DNA of 64,000 nucleotides from Bradyrhizobium sp. WSM1743 (GTDB lineage Bacteria; Pseudomonadota; Alphaproteobacteria; Rhizobiales; Xanthobacteraceae), in contig NZ_AXAZ01000002.1 of NCBI RefSeq assembly GCF_000473065.1, positions 1 through 64,000 of the forward strand, given 5' to 3'. The translations under genes were made by a program, and so were the position numbers. This document shows positions 16,847-24,834 of this stretch, one piece after another. Numbering within the stretch: position 1 is the stretch's first letter; each line of letters opens with the position of its first letter. Under the pieces are notes generated by a model. The model ran no database searches. It worked only from the letters and a program-made list of their open reading frames with translations, and was not told where the DNA came from.

Positions 16847-17456
16847 GAGTGGTCGATCGCCGGGTTTCGGCGCTCCTGTCTGACTGTCGATGGATTTGGA
16901 TTTGTCGATACGATCAACAACAGACGCCGGTCGCCGCCGAGACGCAGCGATGGGGCATGCGGCGTCGCATGTCACTCATCAACTGTCCGTCTTTCGTTCG
17001 CATTGCGGTGACCCTGAGCAGCACAATCTGGTCGGTTCAATATCCGGCAGAACAGCACTACCGTCAATGAAATGGATATCCAAAAGTTGGCGCCTCGGCG
17101 CGACACCGTGTTTTGCGGCAGATCGAAAAGGAGCAAAGTTATGGCGATGTCGGTTGGCCGCCGCTTGCTGTTCGAAACGCGCCGGCTTCCCGCCCAACGT
17201 GAATTTTCAGGTCAAAACCGATCACCGATGTCACACGCGCAACGTGGAACACGACAGCATCGCGCGTGGCTCATCGTCGTTACGTCAGTCTGCAAGAATG
17301 GATTTCTCTTTGGCGCCCCTGCCGGCGGAATTATCTTCCTGCAAGGAAACTGCCGCGCGTTTTCGGTTTCAACGTTGCATAAACCGCCGACATTCGGGTC
17401 CGGCCCGCACCAAGACATGCTATGTTCCACAATATCTGCAATGCGGAGGACAGTCT
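16847..17456. other. no clear gene
   Basis: Several overlapping frames exist on both strands, but none has a start, ribosome site and composition that agree. Probably promoter and degraded sequence. Confidence 0.35.
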
Positions 17457-17600
17457 ATGCAGCCGACAGCGTCTTGGCTTCAGGTTCTTCGTCGTATGAC
17501 TCGGCGAGTACAGAGACGGCGCCGAAGACTTGCGCGCTCGGCGGCGGCCGACGGACGAGATAATCTCCACGAGCTCTTTCTATTCGGGCCGCACGGCTAA
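17457..17600 (+). CDS. small Arg-rich protein
   Basis: ATG 17457 follows GGAGGACAG, a strong ribosome site. The 47-residue product is a basic helix (MTRRVQRRRRRLARSAAADG) with a short C-terminus HELFLFGPHG. Small basic proteins of this look are frequent in rhizobial genomes; role unknown, possibly nucleic-acid or membrane binding. Confidence 0.4.
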   Translation: MQPTASWLQVLRRMTRRVQRRRRRLARSAAADGRDNLHELFLFGPHG

Positions 17601-17761
17601 CCGCGCCTCACGCATCGACCACGCTTGGGTCGAAATAGTGGCCCAACTCCACGCTGGCGCCACCGCATCCAGCACCGAAATTAGGTCACGTAACGGCACT
17701 TTGAAAATTATCCCTAGCACCGCACAATCGTGTGCGGCCGGCTGATCGGTAGAGCCACAGC

Positions 17762-18866
17762 ATGACGGGTTCCGGCGAGCGTCACGTGATCATCATCGGC
17801 GGCGGCGCAAGCGGCGTCCTGCTGGCTTATCAGCTACTGCACCAGCCAGTGCGTGAACTTCGCGTCACCTTGATCGAACAGCGCCCCGAGATCGGCCGTG
17901 GCATCGCCTACCATACCGACAACCCCGACCACCTGCTCAATGTGCGCGTCACCAATATGAGCGCGCTGCCAGACCAGCCGGATCACTTCTGGCGCTGGTT
18001 GCTCTCACGCGAGGTGGTTGTGCCCGCATGTCCAGATCCCTATTGCTTTGTGCCTCGGCGCATCTATGGCGACTACATCGCGAGCCTGCTCGAACAGCAG
18101 GCATCGGATCCGGCGGACGCGCCATCTCTCTCGATCGTGCATGGCACTTGCGTCGGCATCAGCGAAAGCGACGCCGACGTCCTGGTCACTCTGGAGGATG
18201 GCCGCGCGCTTCTCGGAGACACCGTCGTCCTCGCGACCGGACATGACACAAGAGCTAGCAGTCCGGGGCATGCAGATCCCTGGGCGCCGCCTTCAGCCGC
18301 TCCCATCTCCCCCGATGCAACGGTTCTGATCCTCGGCACCGGACTGATGATGGTCGACTACGTCCTGTCGCTGCTCCGCGATGGGCACCGAGCGCCGATC
18401 ATCGCGATGTCGCGGCGAGGCCTGCTCGCAAAACCCCATCGCCGGGTCGATGCTGTGCGCGGAGACCGAGGTTCCGCTCGGCGCCGGAATCAACAGGTTG
18501 CTGCGCTGGCTGCGGGACCGCATTGACCGCCACATCGCTGAGGGAGGAGACTGGCGCGGTGTCATCGACGGTCTCCGTCCGTATACCCAGCGGCTATGGC
18601 GCGAGCTTTCACCGATCTCCAAGCGTCGCTTCCTGGAGCACGCGCGCGCCTGGTGGGACGTGCATCGCCATCGTATGGCGCCCGAACTGGAGGGGCGGAT
18701 CACCCAAGCCATCTATAAGTGGCAGCTCACCCCGTTGGCGGCGAAGGTGACCCGCGCCGCCTTGGAGATCATTGCGATCCCCGATATCCGCAACCAATGC
18801 CGCGCGGCTGGCCAAAACCGACAGCGAGCAATCGCCGGAACCCGTCGTCAGCTCACCAGCGTCTAG
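17762..18866 (+). pseudogene. FAD/NAD(P)-binding protein, decayed
   Basis: The N-terminus is intact: VIIIGGGASGVLLAYQLL (residues 9-26) is a Rossmann dinucleotide-binding loop, followed by GRGIAYHTDNPDHLLNVR, as in the FAD-NAD(P)-binding (YdhS-like) family, and a second loop VLILGTGLMMVDYVLSL. At about 18450 the frame shifts (VDA to AETEVPLGAGINRLLRWLR), then about 100 residues are missing between EGRITQAI and RAALEIIAIPDIRNQC, and a further shift breaks the tail. Such genes accompany sulfonate-type monooxygenases. Confidence 0.7.
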
Positions 18867-19150
18867 CTGCCGAAGCCGGCTGGAGTCGATGGCTTTTCCA
18901 GCCCGTTCATGAGCCGCACCAGCCTCGATTTGCCGGCGCCGGAGCGCCCAATCACACCGTTGATCGAGCCGCGCGGGATTGCAAAATCGATGTCCTGCAG
19001 CGCCTGCACGCTGGGATTGTCGCGGTAGGCGCGATAGACCTTCGAGGCCGCCTCGTACCGCACCATGGCGTCGTTTGCGGCCGGTGCAGGTGCGACGGGC
19101 GGCAGAAATTCGATAGGCCGCACCGCAGTCAGGGATTGATGTGCGTCCAT
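18863..19150 (-). pseudogene. N-terminal fragment of a MetN-like ABC ATPase
   Basis: 95 residues: a leader, then [32 protein letters not shown] and a Walker [10 protein letters not shown] (the Thr usual after KS is Arg). It stops shortly after NGLEKPS, before the signature motif and Walker B, so it cannot hydrolyse ATP. Similar to methionine-type importers. It abuts the flavoprotein fragment (TGA then ATG with no gap). Confidence 0.6.
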
Positions 19151-19501
19151 TCAGTCATCCAGTTGCAGGTGGCCTCGGCCGCTCGGGTGCAGCGAGACCG
19201 TCCAGCGGTCATGCTTCTGCCTGCGCAGGCCGTTGGCGCCGGCAACGGCGCCGCTGTCGTCCACGAGCAGTTCGAGCGCAGGACTGTGATCGAGGATGGT
19301 GACGCCGGCCTGCTTGGTGCGCTTGAGCATCAGGCGCATACATTCAGGCCCCTGCAGCGAGTTGCGTTGCGACCGGCCGCGCTCGTCCATCGGATAGGGA
19401 TAGCCCCAATCGGTGGACGAAGCTTTCTCAGCCCTTACCGGCGGAAGAAGATCCGTGTCGCCGGATACCGGATGTTTCGCCGTTGCGATGAGGCGCGACA
19501 C
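19151..19501 (-). pseudogene. fragment of a fumarate-reductase/succinate-dehydrogenase-type flavoprotein
   Basis: 116 residues with TDWGYPYPMDERG, LQGPECMRLMLKRTKQAGVT, ILDHSPALELLVDDSGAVAG and ANGLRRQK, matching the mid-section of FAD-dependent reductases in sulfur-associated clusters. Both the FAD-binding N-terminus and the catalytic C-terminal half are missing. It lies between the ABC fragment and the intact monooxygenase gene. Confidence 0.5.
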
Positions 19502-19607
19502 GAGATTCCGCGCAAGGACGGCCAGCGGAGACCGATATTTTTGTCTTGCTGGTGGCCGCCCGCGTTTCAGTCTCTCACGCGTGTCCCATCGGCATCACTG
19601 GCGCCAT

Positions 19608-20702
19608 TTAGCGGGCGCCGGTCACGAGCGTCGGCCTGTCGTTGGCTTTGGTCGGCGGCGCCGCGTGCACCCGCGGGATGATCTCCTTGGCAAAACGCTC
19701 CATCTCCGCCTCGAACGGCTGGAATTGCAGCATGAACAATTCGATTCCAGCGGCATGGAACGCCCGAATGCGGGCCGCCACCTCGTCATAGCTGCCGACC
19801 AACCCCGCGGCGGTCCCGCCATTGCTGCCGACCCTCGCCGATTTCTGCATGGTCTGCATCATGACGACCTTCGGGTCGGTGTTCTGCTTCTGGATCGCCT
19901 TGATCTGCGCATCCTTCTTCGACAGATCGAGCAGCCGCTCATAGGCGGCTTGCGCCTCGGCGTGCGTTTCGCGCGTGATGACAAAGGCGGACAGGCCGAA
20001 ACGGAGCGGCGCCCCGGCACGCGGCCGGGCCGCCACGTCGGCAATCAAGCCGGCGACATCCTCGAGCGGCTGTCCGTTGATAAACCAGACATCGCCGTGA
20101 TCGGCAACCAATGCGCGCGCCGGTTCGGATTCACCGCCGACATAGATCAACGGCCGAGGCCGGTAGAGGCTCGCCGGCCGCAACACATAGTCGCGGACGT
20201 CGAAATGCTCGCCCTTATAGGTCAGCCGCTCGCCTTGCATCAGGCGCGAGACCACCGTGATCCATTCGCGGCCGTAGGCATAGCGGGCGTCGTGCTCGGC
20301 GAAACCGATGCCCGCCCTGTCGAGCTCGGGCCGATTCCAGGCATTGACCAGATTAATGGCGAACCGGCCTTGGCTGATGTTCTCGATCCCGAGCGCAAGC
20401 TTGGCCAGCACGACCGGATGGTAGAGATAGGGCTTGATGGCCGCGATGATCTCGATCCGGCTGGTCAGCGCCGCCAGTGCGGCCGCCGCGCTCCAGGCGT
20501 CGAGCTGATCGAGATCCTCCTGGTGCGGATTGATCGTATGCTGCGCGATCAGCGTGGAATCGTAACCCAGCGCCTCCGCCGCGAGCACGAGATCGCGATT
20601 GCGCTCCCATGATGCATCGTATGGCTCTTCGGGATCCTGATAGGCAGCGCGCGAACCGTGCACCAGCGCCCAGATGCCAAAACGGAGCGGTCGTATCGTC
20701 AT
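19608..20702 (-). CDS. LLM-class flavin-dependent monooxygenase (alkanesulfonate type)
   Basis: A 364-residue cytoplasmic enzyme of the bacterial luciferase-like family: FGIWALVHGSRAAYQDPEEP, IEIIAAIKPYLYHPVVLAK, GRFAINLVNAWNRPE and YVGGESEPARAL are the expected TIM-barrel blocks. Expected reaction: FMNH2 and O2 dependent desulfonation or similar oxidation of an organosulfur compound, with flavin supplied by a reductase not seen here. Length equals SsuD/SfnG-type enzymes. ATG 20702 follows GGGAGAGA. It is divergent from the transporter genes with a 308-bp shared promoter region. Substrate uncertain. Confidence 0.82.
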   Translation of the reverse strand: MTIRPLRFGIWALVHGSRAAYQDPEEPYDASWERNRDLVLAAEALGYDSTLIAQHTINPHQEDLDQLDAWSAAAALAALTSRIEIIAAIKPYLYHPVVLAKLALGIENISQGRFAINLVNAWNRPELDRAGIGFAEHDARYAYGREWITVVSRLMQGERLTYKGEHFDVRDYVLRPASLYRPRPLIYVGGESEPARALVADHGDVWFINGQPLEDVAGLIADVAARPRAGAPLRFGLSAFVITRETHAEAQAAYERLLDLSKKDAQIKAIQKQNTDPKVVMMQTMQKSARVGSNGGTAAGLVGSYDEVAARIRAFHAAGIELFMLQFQPFEAEMERFAKEIIPRVHAAPPTKANDRPTLVTGAR

Positions 20703-21010
20703 CGGCTGTCTCTCCCGAATTCTCCTTCGCATTGACCCGTTTTCCGCAAAGCGCGGCGAGAGATCAAGCGACGCCGCATCAAAAGATTTTCCTTGTCGTG
20801 TTGCGCACACGGATAAATCAGAAAACTCCGGAACAAACGACAATTGGAAAACCACTCTATTTCTGTCCGCCGAAAATCGTGGGACAGTTTGCGGCGCGTG
20901 AACGACGTTTTCATTCGAATGGCGACACATTGCCGACCGGGTGAACGATGACATGCGCCGCACGCCATCAACGACTATCGTGCGCAGCTATTAACAAGGA
21001 CGAATTCATC
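20703..21010. promoter_or_regulatory. divergent promoter region of the sulfonate-type unit
   Basis: A 308-bp, comparatively AT-rich stretch (especially 20780-20890) between the monooxygenase and permease starts. Its position makes it the likely site of both promoters and of a sulfur-starvation activator such as a CysB/Cbl-type LysR protein. No binding site can be assigned by eye. Confidence 0.45.
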
Positions 21011-21877
21011 TTGAGCAACCTCGAACAGACCGCCTCATCGGTCGCATTCGATGCCGCGCAGCCCAGCGACAATGCCGTCTCACGCGCTCGGACGGTTCAG
21101 TTCGAGATCGGCCGGCGCGGTTTGCTACTGTTGTCGTGGCTTGCTCCGGTCGTGCTTCTCATCGTCTGGGAGCTGCTGGCGCAGGCCGGCTGGTTGTCGC
21201 CGCAGGTACTGCCCGCGCCGAGCAAGGTGCTCAGGACCGCATTCAAGCTGGCGGCCTCGGAAAGTTTGCTGAACGACCTCGGCATCAGCCTGCTGCGCGC
21301 GATTGGGGGCTTTACCATCGGCGCCAGCATCGGCTTCGCACTAGGCATCCTGGTCGGCTTTTCGCGGATCGCGGAGGCCGCCATCGATCGCAGCGTCCAG
21401 ATGATCCGTGCGATACCGTTCCTCGCCCTGCTACCGCTGGTGATCGTCTGGCTCGGCGTCGGCGAAGCCGAGAAGATCTTTTTGGTCGCGCTTGGCGTGA
21501 CCTTCCCGATCTATATCAACACCACGCTCGGGATCCGGCAGATCGACCCGAAGCTGATCGAGCTTGGCCGCGTGCAAGGGCTCGGCACGCTGGACCTGAT
21601 CCGGCGCATTGTCCTGCCGGGCGCCCTGCCCTCGATCCTGACTGGGGTTCGCTATGCACTGGCCACCGCGTGGCTGGCGCTGGTGGTGGCCGAGACCATC
21701 GGCGCGCAATCCGGCATCGGCTTCCTCGCCATGGATGCGCGCGAATTCCTGCGCACTGACGTGATCGTGCTGACGATTGTGATCTACGCGCTGATCGGCG
21801 TCGCAGCCGACGCGATCGCCCGCACTCTCGAGCGTCGCCTGCTGGCTTGGCATCCGAACTACGGGGGCGCACGATGA
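21011..21877 (+). CDS. sulfonate/nitrate/taurine-type ABC permease
   Basis: A 288-residue inner-membrane permease of the SsuC/TauC type: first helix LLLLSWLAPVVLLIVWELLA, then about five more, with the cytoplasmic EAA loop near ELGRVQGLGTLDLIRRIVLP. TTG 21011 is chosen because AAGGACG lies 8-12 nt upstream and upstream residues are not protein-like. Its stop overlaps the ATPase start by ATGA. It forms an importer with the next two genes. Confidence 0.85.
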   Translation: MSNLEQTASSVAFDAAQPSDNAVSRARTVQFEIGRRGLLLLSWLAPVVLLIVWELLAQAGWLSPQVLPAPSKVLRTAFKLAASESLLNDLGISLLRAIGGFTIGASIGFALGILVGFSRIAEAAIDRSVQMIRAIPFLALLPLVIVWLGVGEAEKIFLVALGVTFPIYINTTLGIRQIDPKLIELGRVQGLGTLDLIRRIVLPGALPSILTGVRYALATAWLALVVAETIGAQSGIGFLAMDAREFLRTDVIVLTIVIYALIGVAADAIARTLERRLLAWHPNYGGAR

Positions 21878-22593
21878 CCTTGCACGTTGCCCCCTCTTCG
21901 ACCGCGGCTTCGCCGGCCGTCGTCGTGACACATCTCTGTCGCGCCTACGGCAGCCGCGTCGTGATCGAGAACCTCAACCTGCGCATCGAACGCGGCGAGT
22001 TCGTTGCCCTGCTCGGTGAAAGCGGCTGCGGCAAGACCACGCTGCTTCGTGCGCTGGCCGGGCTCGACCCGGTCGACGGCGGGCGCATCGCCGCACCACG
22101 TCGCCCAGCGGTCGTCTTCCAGGAGCACCGGCTGCTGCCCTGGGACACCCTGTGGCGCAACGTGGCACTCGGCCTGCAGGTAGCCGATGTCCGCGAGCGT
22201 GCGGCCGCGGCGCTGGCCGAGGTCGGGCTCGGTGACCGGCTCGACGACTGGCCGCGCAACCTCTCCGGCGGACAGGCGCAGCGCGTTGCGCTGGCCCGCG
22301 CCCTGGTGCAGGAGCCCGAGTTGCTCCTGCTTGATGAACCCTTTGCCGCGCTCGACGCGCTGACCCGCATCCGCATGCACCATCTGGTGCGCGAATTGGT
22401 GGCCACGCACAGGCCCGGCGTGCTCCTCGTCACCCATGACGTGGATGAAGCGATTGCGCTTGCGGACCGCATCCTGGTGATGCGCGATGGTCGGATCGCC
22501 TTCGAGCATCGCACCAGCGGTGCGCGGTCGATTGCGCGCGCCGAGCTGCTGGCCGAGCTCGGCGTCGTCGCCTCCCACCCCATCCCTGCCTGA
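21874..22593 (+). CDS. sulfonate-type ABC transporter ATPase
   Basis: A 239-residue SsuB/TauB-type ATPase. Walker A GESGCGKTT, Q-loop VVFQEHRLLPW, signature LSGGQAQR, Walker B LLLLDEPF and the switch His in LLVTHDVDEA are all intact. The protein ends soon after the core, as in this subfamily. Start ATG 21874 overlaps the permease stop. Energises uptake of an organosulfur or related anion. Confidence 0.9.
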   Translation: MTLHVAPSSTAASPAVVVTHLCRAYGSRVVIENLNLRIERGEFVALLGESGCGKTTLLRALAGLDPVDGGRIAAPRRPAVVFQEHRLLPWDTLWRNVALGLQVADVRERAAAALAEVGLGDRLDDWPRNLSGGQAQRVALARALVQEPELLLLDEPFAALDALTRIRMHHLVRELVATHRPGVLLVTHDVDEAIALADRILVMRDGRIAFEHRTSGARSIARAELLAELGVVASHPIPA

Positions 22594-22610
22594 GTTCTAA
22601 GGACCCTGTC

Positions 22611-23609
22611 ATGTCTAAATTCGCAAACCCTTCCCGCCGCGGTTTCCTCGGCGGAGCCGCCTTCGGCATCGGCGCGCTGGCGGGCTTTGACCTGTCCCAG
22701 ACGGCGGAGGCGGCGACCGGCCGTGTCACTGACGCCGTTCGCCTGACCTGGGGCTTGAGCGGCCTGAACCTGATCGCCAAGGAGCGCGGCCAATTCGAGA
22801 AGCTGCTCGCCAAGGACGGCATCAAGGTCGAATGGCTGGGGCCGTTCCCGAACCACGCCCCGACGCTGCAGGCGGTGACCGGCGGTAGCGCCGATTTCAG
22901 CTTCGGCGGCAGCACGACCCCGGCGCTGGCCGCGATCATCGCGGGCTCCCCGCTCGTGTTCACCCAGTTCGTGGTCTACGAGCCGCGCACCACCGCGATC
23001 ATCGCGAAGGACGATTCCGGCATCAACAGGATTGAGGATCTGGTCGGCAAGTCGGTGGCGGTGAACCGTTCCGGTCTCGGCGAATTCCTGCTGGTCGCGG
23101 CGCTCGAGAAGCACAAGGTCGATCGCTCCGCGGTGAAATTCGTCTACCTCAATCCGCCGGATGCGGCACCGGCCCTCGCCTCCGGAAAGGTCGACGCGTG
23201 GTCGATGTGGAGCCCCGGCGTTGACATCGCCCGGCTCGAATACAAGGCGCACGATATCTTCCTCGAGGGCCGCGACCTGGATTTCCAAATCGACTACACC
23301 TCCTATCTCACCACGCGCAAATTCGCGACGGAAAACCCGGCGCTGGTCCGCGCGGTCAACGAAGCATTTCGCGCCGAGGGGAAATGGATCTCGGAGAACG
23401 GCAAGGACGCGGAGTACATCGCGCAGAAGGCCGGCAAATACAGCGACCAGGTGCGCGATCAGTTCATCGCACTGAACCGGACATATCGCTACTTCCCGGT
23501 CAACGACGAGAAATTCCTGTCCGAATTGCAAAAGGCCACCGATTGGCTGGTCGCGCGCAAGGTGCTGCCGGAGCCAGTCAAGGTCAGCGATTACCTGGCT
23601 CAGCTCTGA
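22611..23609 (+). CDS. sulfonate-type ABC binding protein, Tat-exported
   Basis: A 332-residue periplasmic binding protein of the SsuA/NMT1 type. The N-terminus SRRGFLGGAAFGIGALAG is a twin-arginine signal. The mature part has SGLNLIAKERGQFEKLL, GGSADFSFGGSTTPALAAI, DLVGKSVAVNRSGLGEFLL and DAWSMWSPGVDI, the usual ligand-binding blocks. ATG 22611 lies 17 nt after the ATPase stop with AAGGACC as ribosome site. It completes the importer. Confidence 0.88.
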   Translation: MSKFANPSRRGFLGGAAFGIGALAGFDLSQTAEAATGRVTDAVRLTWGLSGLNLIAKERGQFEKLLAKDGIKVEWLGPFPNHAPTLQAVTGGSADFSFGGSTTPALAAIIAGSPLVFTQFVVYEPRTTAIIAKDDSGINRIEDLVGKSVAVNRSGLGEFLLVAALEKHKVDRSAVKFVYLNPPDAAPALASGKVDAWSMWSPGVDIARLEYKAHDIFLEGRDLDFQIDYTSYLTTRKFATENPALVRAVNEAFRAEGKWISENGKDAEYIAQKAGKYSDQVRDQFIALNRTYRYFPVNDEKFLSELQKATDWLVARKVLPEPVKVSDYLAQL

Positions 23610-24195
23610 ACCAACGCCGCCCTAGCCTCAGCCGGATCCACGCATGAACTAGTCAGTCTTTGCCCATTCTTTGGAAGCCCCGCATAACGGCGGCCACCGT
23701 CACGGGAGGCCTTCGAAGCAATTCTCTGAACTGACTGGGGCAAGCGTAGCCGGCGGATCTTTGATGGATTGGGCTCCCGCACGGTCGCGAGCCGTCCAAT
23801 TCCGCGACACCAGTTCCCGACAGCGCGGCGAAGCGCGCTCCGCTTCAAAAAGATGCCGCTGCCGGAGTTTTCCAGCAGCGGCGCCAGTCAGGGAGGAAGC
23901 AGACGAGCCGGTCTGCTAGCGGATCCCTAGGGCGTGGATAGCTCGCCCGAAATTTTCATACCCGAGACGCTTCACGGACCCTCTTTCACCGCGAGCGGAG
24001 CTCGCTCAGTAGGCTGCAGCAAATCGCATCCGGCACGCAGGACAGGCGCGGAGAGCCCAATTAAGCAGCCAGCAGGAGACGGCGCCGACGACCATCCCTT
24101 CCCAGCCGAACCTCGCTCCTGCGCCAAAGAAAGCAGGACGGAGGTCGTGGTCTAGACCTGCATGAAGCGGCGTGTAAGATCGGCTGAAGCATCAA
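23610..24195. other. intergenic, no gene
   Basis: 586 bases without a convincing gene. A weak hairpin (GAAGCG/CGCTTC followed by AAAAAG) near 23838-23862 might end a minus-strand transcript. The distal end contains the TTGGGTAG operator pair (listed separately). Confidence 0.35.
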
Positions 24196-24213
24196 TTGGG
24201 TAGGGTTGGGTAG
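24196..24213 (+). promoter_or_regulatory. TTGGGTAG pair, candidate operator
   Basis: TTGGGTAG at 24196-24203 and again at 24206-24213, repeat period exactly 10 bp. The same pair (TTGGGTAA) occurs at 33693-33710 upstream of the sugar-transport operon. Candidate binding site of the regulator encoded at 24835-26694. Confidence 0.5.
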
Positions 24214-24278
24214 AAACCGTGAGAGCCAATGTCTTAGGTCGCCTTGCCGCAAGTCTCTCCGCGTCTCGCGGTGATCAG

Positions 24279-24830
24279 ATGACGATCTATGCGCCGTCAC
24301 TGCGGACCCTTCCACCGAACGCCATGCTAGTCATGGCCACGCTTCCCGTCATCGACTGGAACGACTGTCTCCTGCGGGACTTGCAAGCGGGGCCCAAAGT
24401 GCCCCCTTCCTGCTATGCGGCGATCGTCATGATCGACCCGTTTGCATGCTGGGAAGATCTTGGGGATTTGTTGGAAGCTGCAAGGATGACCGGAGTGACG
24501 AACTTTCCGCCTGCCTCCATGATCGAACGGACACCGGCAGGAGTGCCGCTCGATCGCGGTCAGGAGCTCGAGCTTCGCCGTATGGAGTGGTTTGCAAGGC
24601 GAGGGTTCAAAGTCCTGTTTGTCGCGGCGGACGAGGCAAGGATGACAGCAGCCGAGCAACGGCTAGGTTCACAGCTGGATGGGTCCGTCCATCTGCGACC
24701 CGAGGCGCTTGAGCTGCCGATTGGATCGGACATCAGGCTCGTAAGCCTTGGCTCTCTTGGATCGTCGTCGGTACCGAAGTTCTCCCTGGAGCAGGCCGCC
24801 ACGGCCAAGCAGCCGCTCCGACGGGCATGA
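24279..24830 (+). CDS. PEP-hydrolase-like TIM-barrel fragment protein
   Basis: A 183-residue protein. CYAAIVMIDPFACWEDLGDL followed by GVTNFPPASMIE, then ELELRRMEWFARRGFKVLFV, parallels the block order of the barrel domain in the neighbouring regulator (DPELDLDRWLDR, AGVTNFPSVIHID, EIELLVKAAKRGLMTIAYT). It is thus a shorter homologue of the PEP-hydrolase-type (PF09370-like) domain, lacking the first and last barrel strands. Start ATG 24279 is preferred; a GTG at 24219 is possible but abuts the operator pair. It is convergent with the regulator gene (4-nt gap). A sensor partner is plausible but unproven. Confidence 0.55.
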   Translation: MTIYAPSLRTLPPNAMLVMATLPVIDWNDCLLRDLQAGPKVPPSCYAAIVMIDPFACWEDLGDLLEAARMTGVTNFPPASMIERTPAGVPLDRGQELELRRMEWFARRGFKVLFVAADEARMTAAEQRLGSQLDGSVHLRPEALELPIGSDIRLVSLGSLGSSSVPKFSLEQAATAKQPLRRA

Positions 24831-24834
24831 GGCC

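Noticed and set aside
19413..20612. Long plus-strand frame opposite the flavin monooxygenase
   Set aside because: Arg/Gly/His-rich, with no ribosome site; mirrors codon structure of the monooxygenase.
21945..23531. Long open frame on the minus strand, antisense to the sulfonate ATPase and binding protein
   Set aside because: The plus-strand frames carry complete family motifs; the minus frame is a shadow of GC-rich coding DNA with no recognisable domain.
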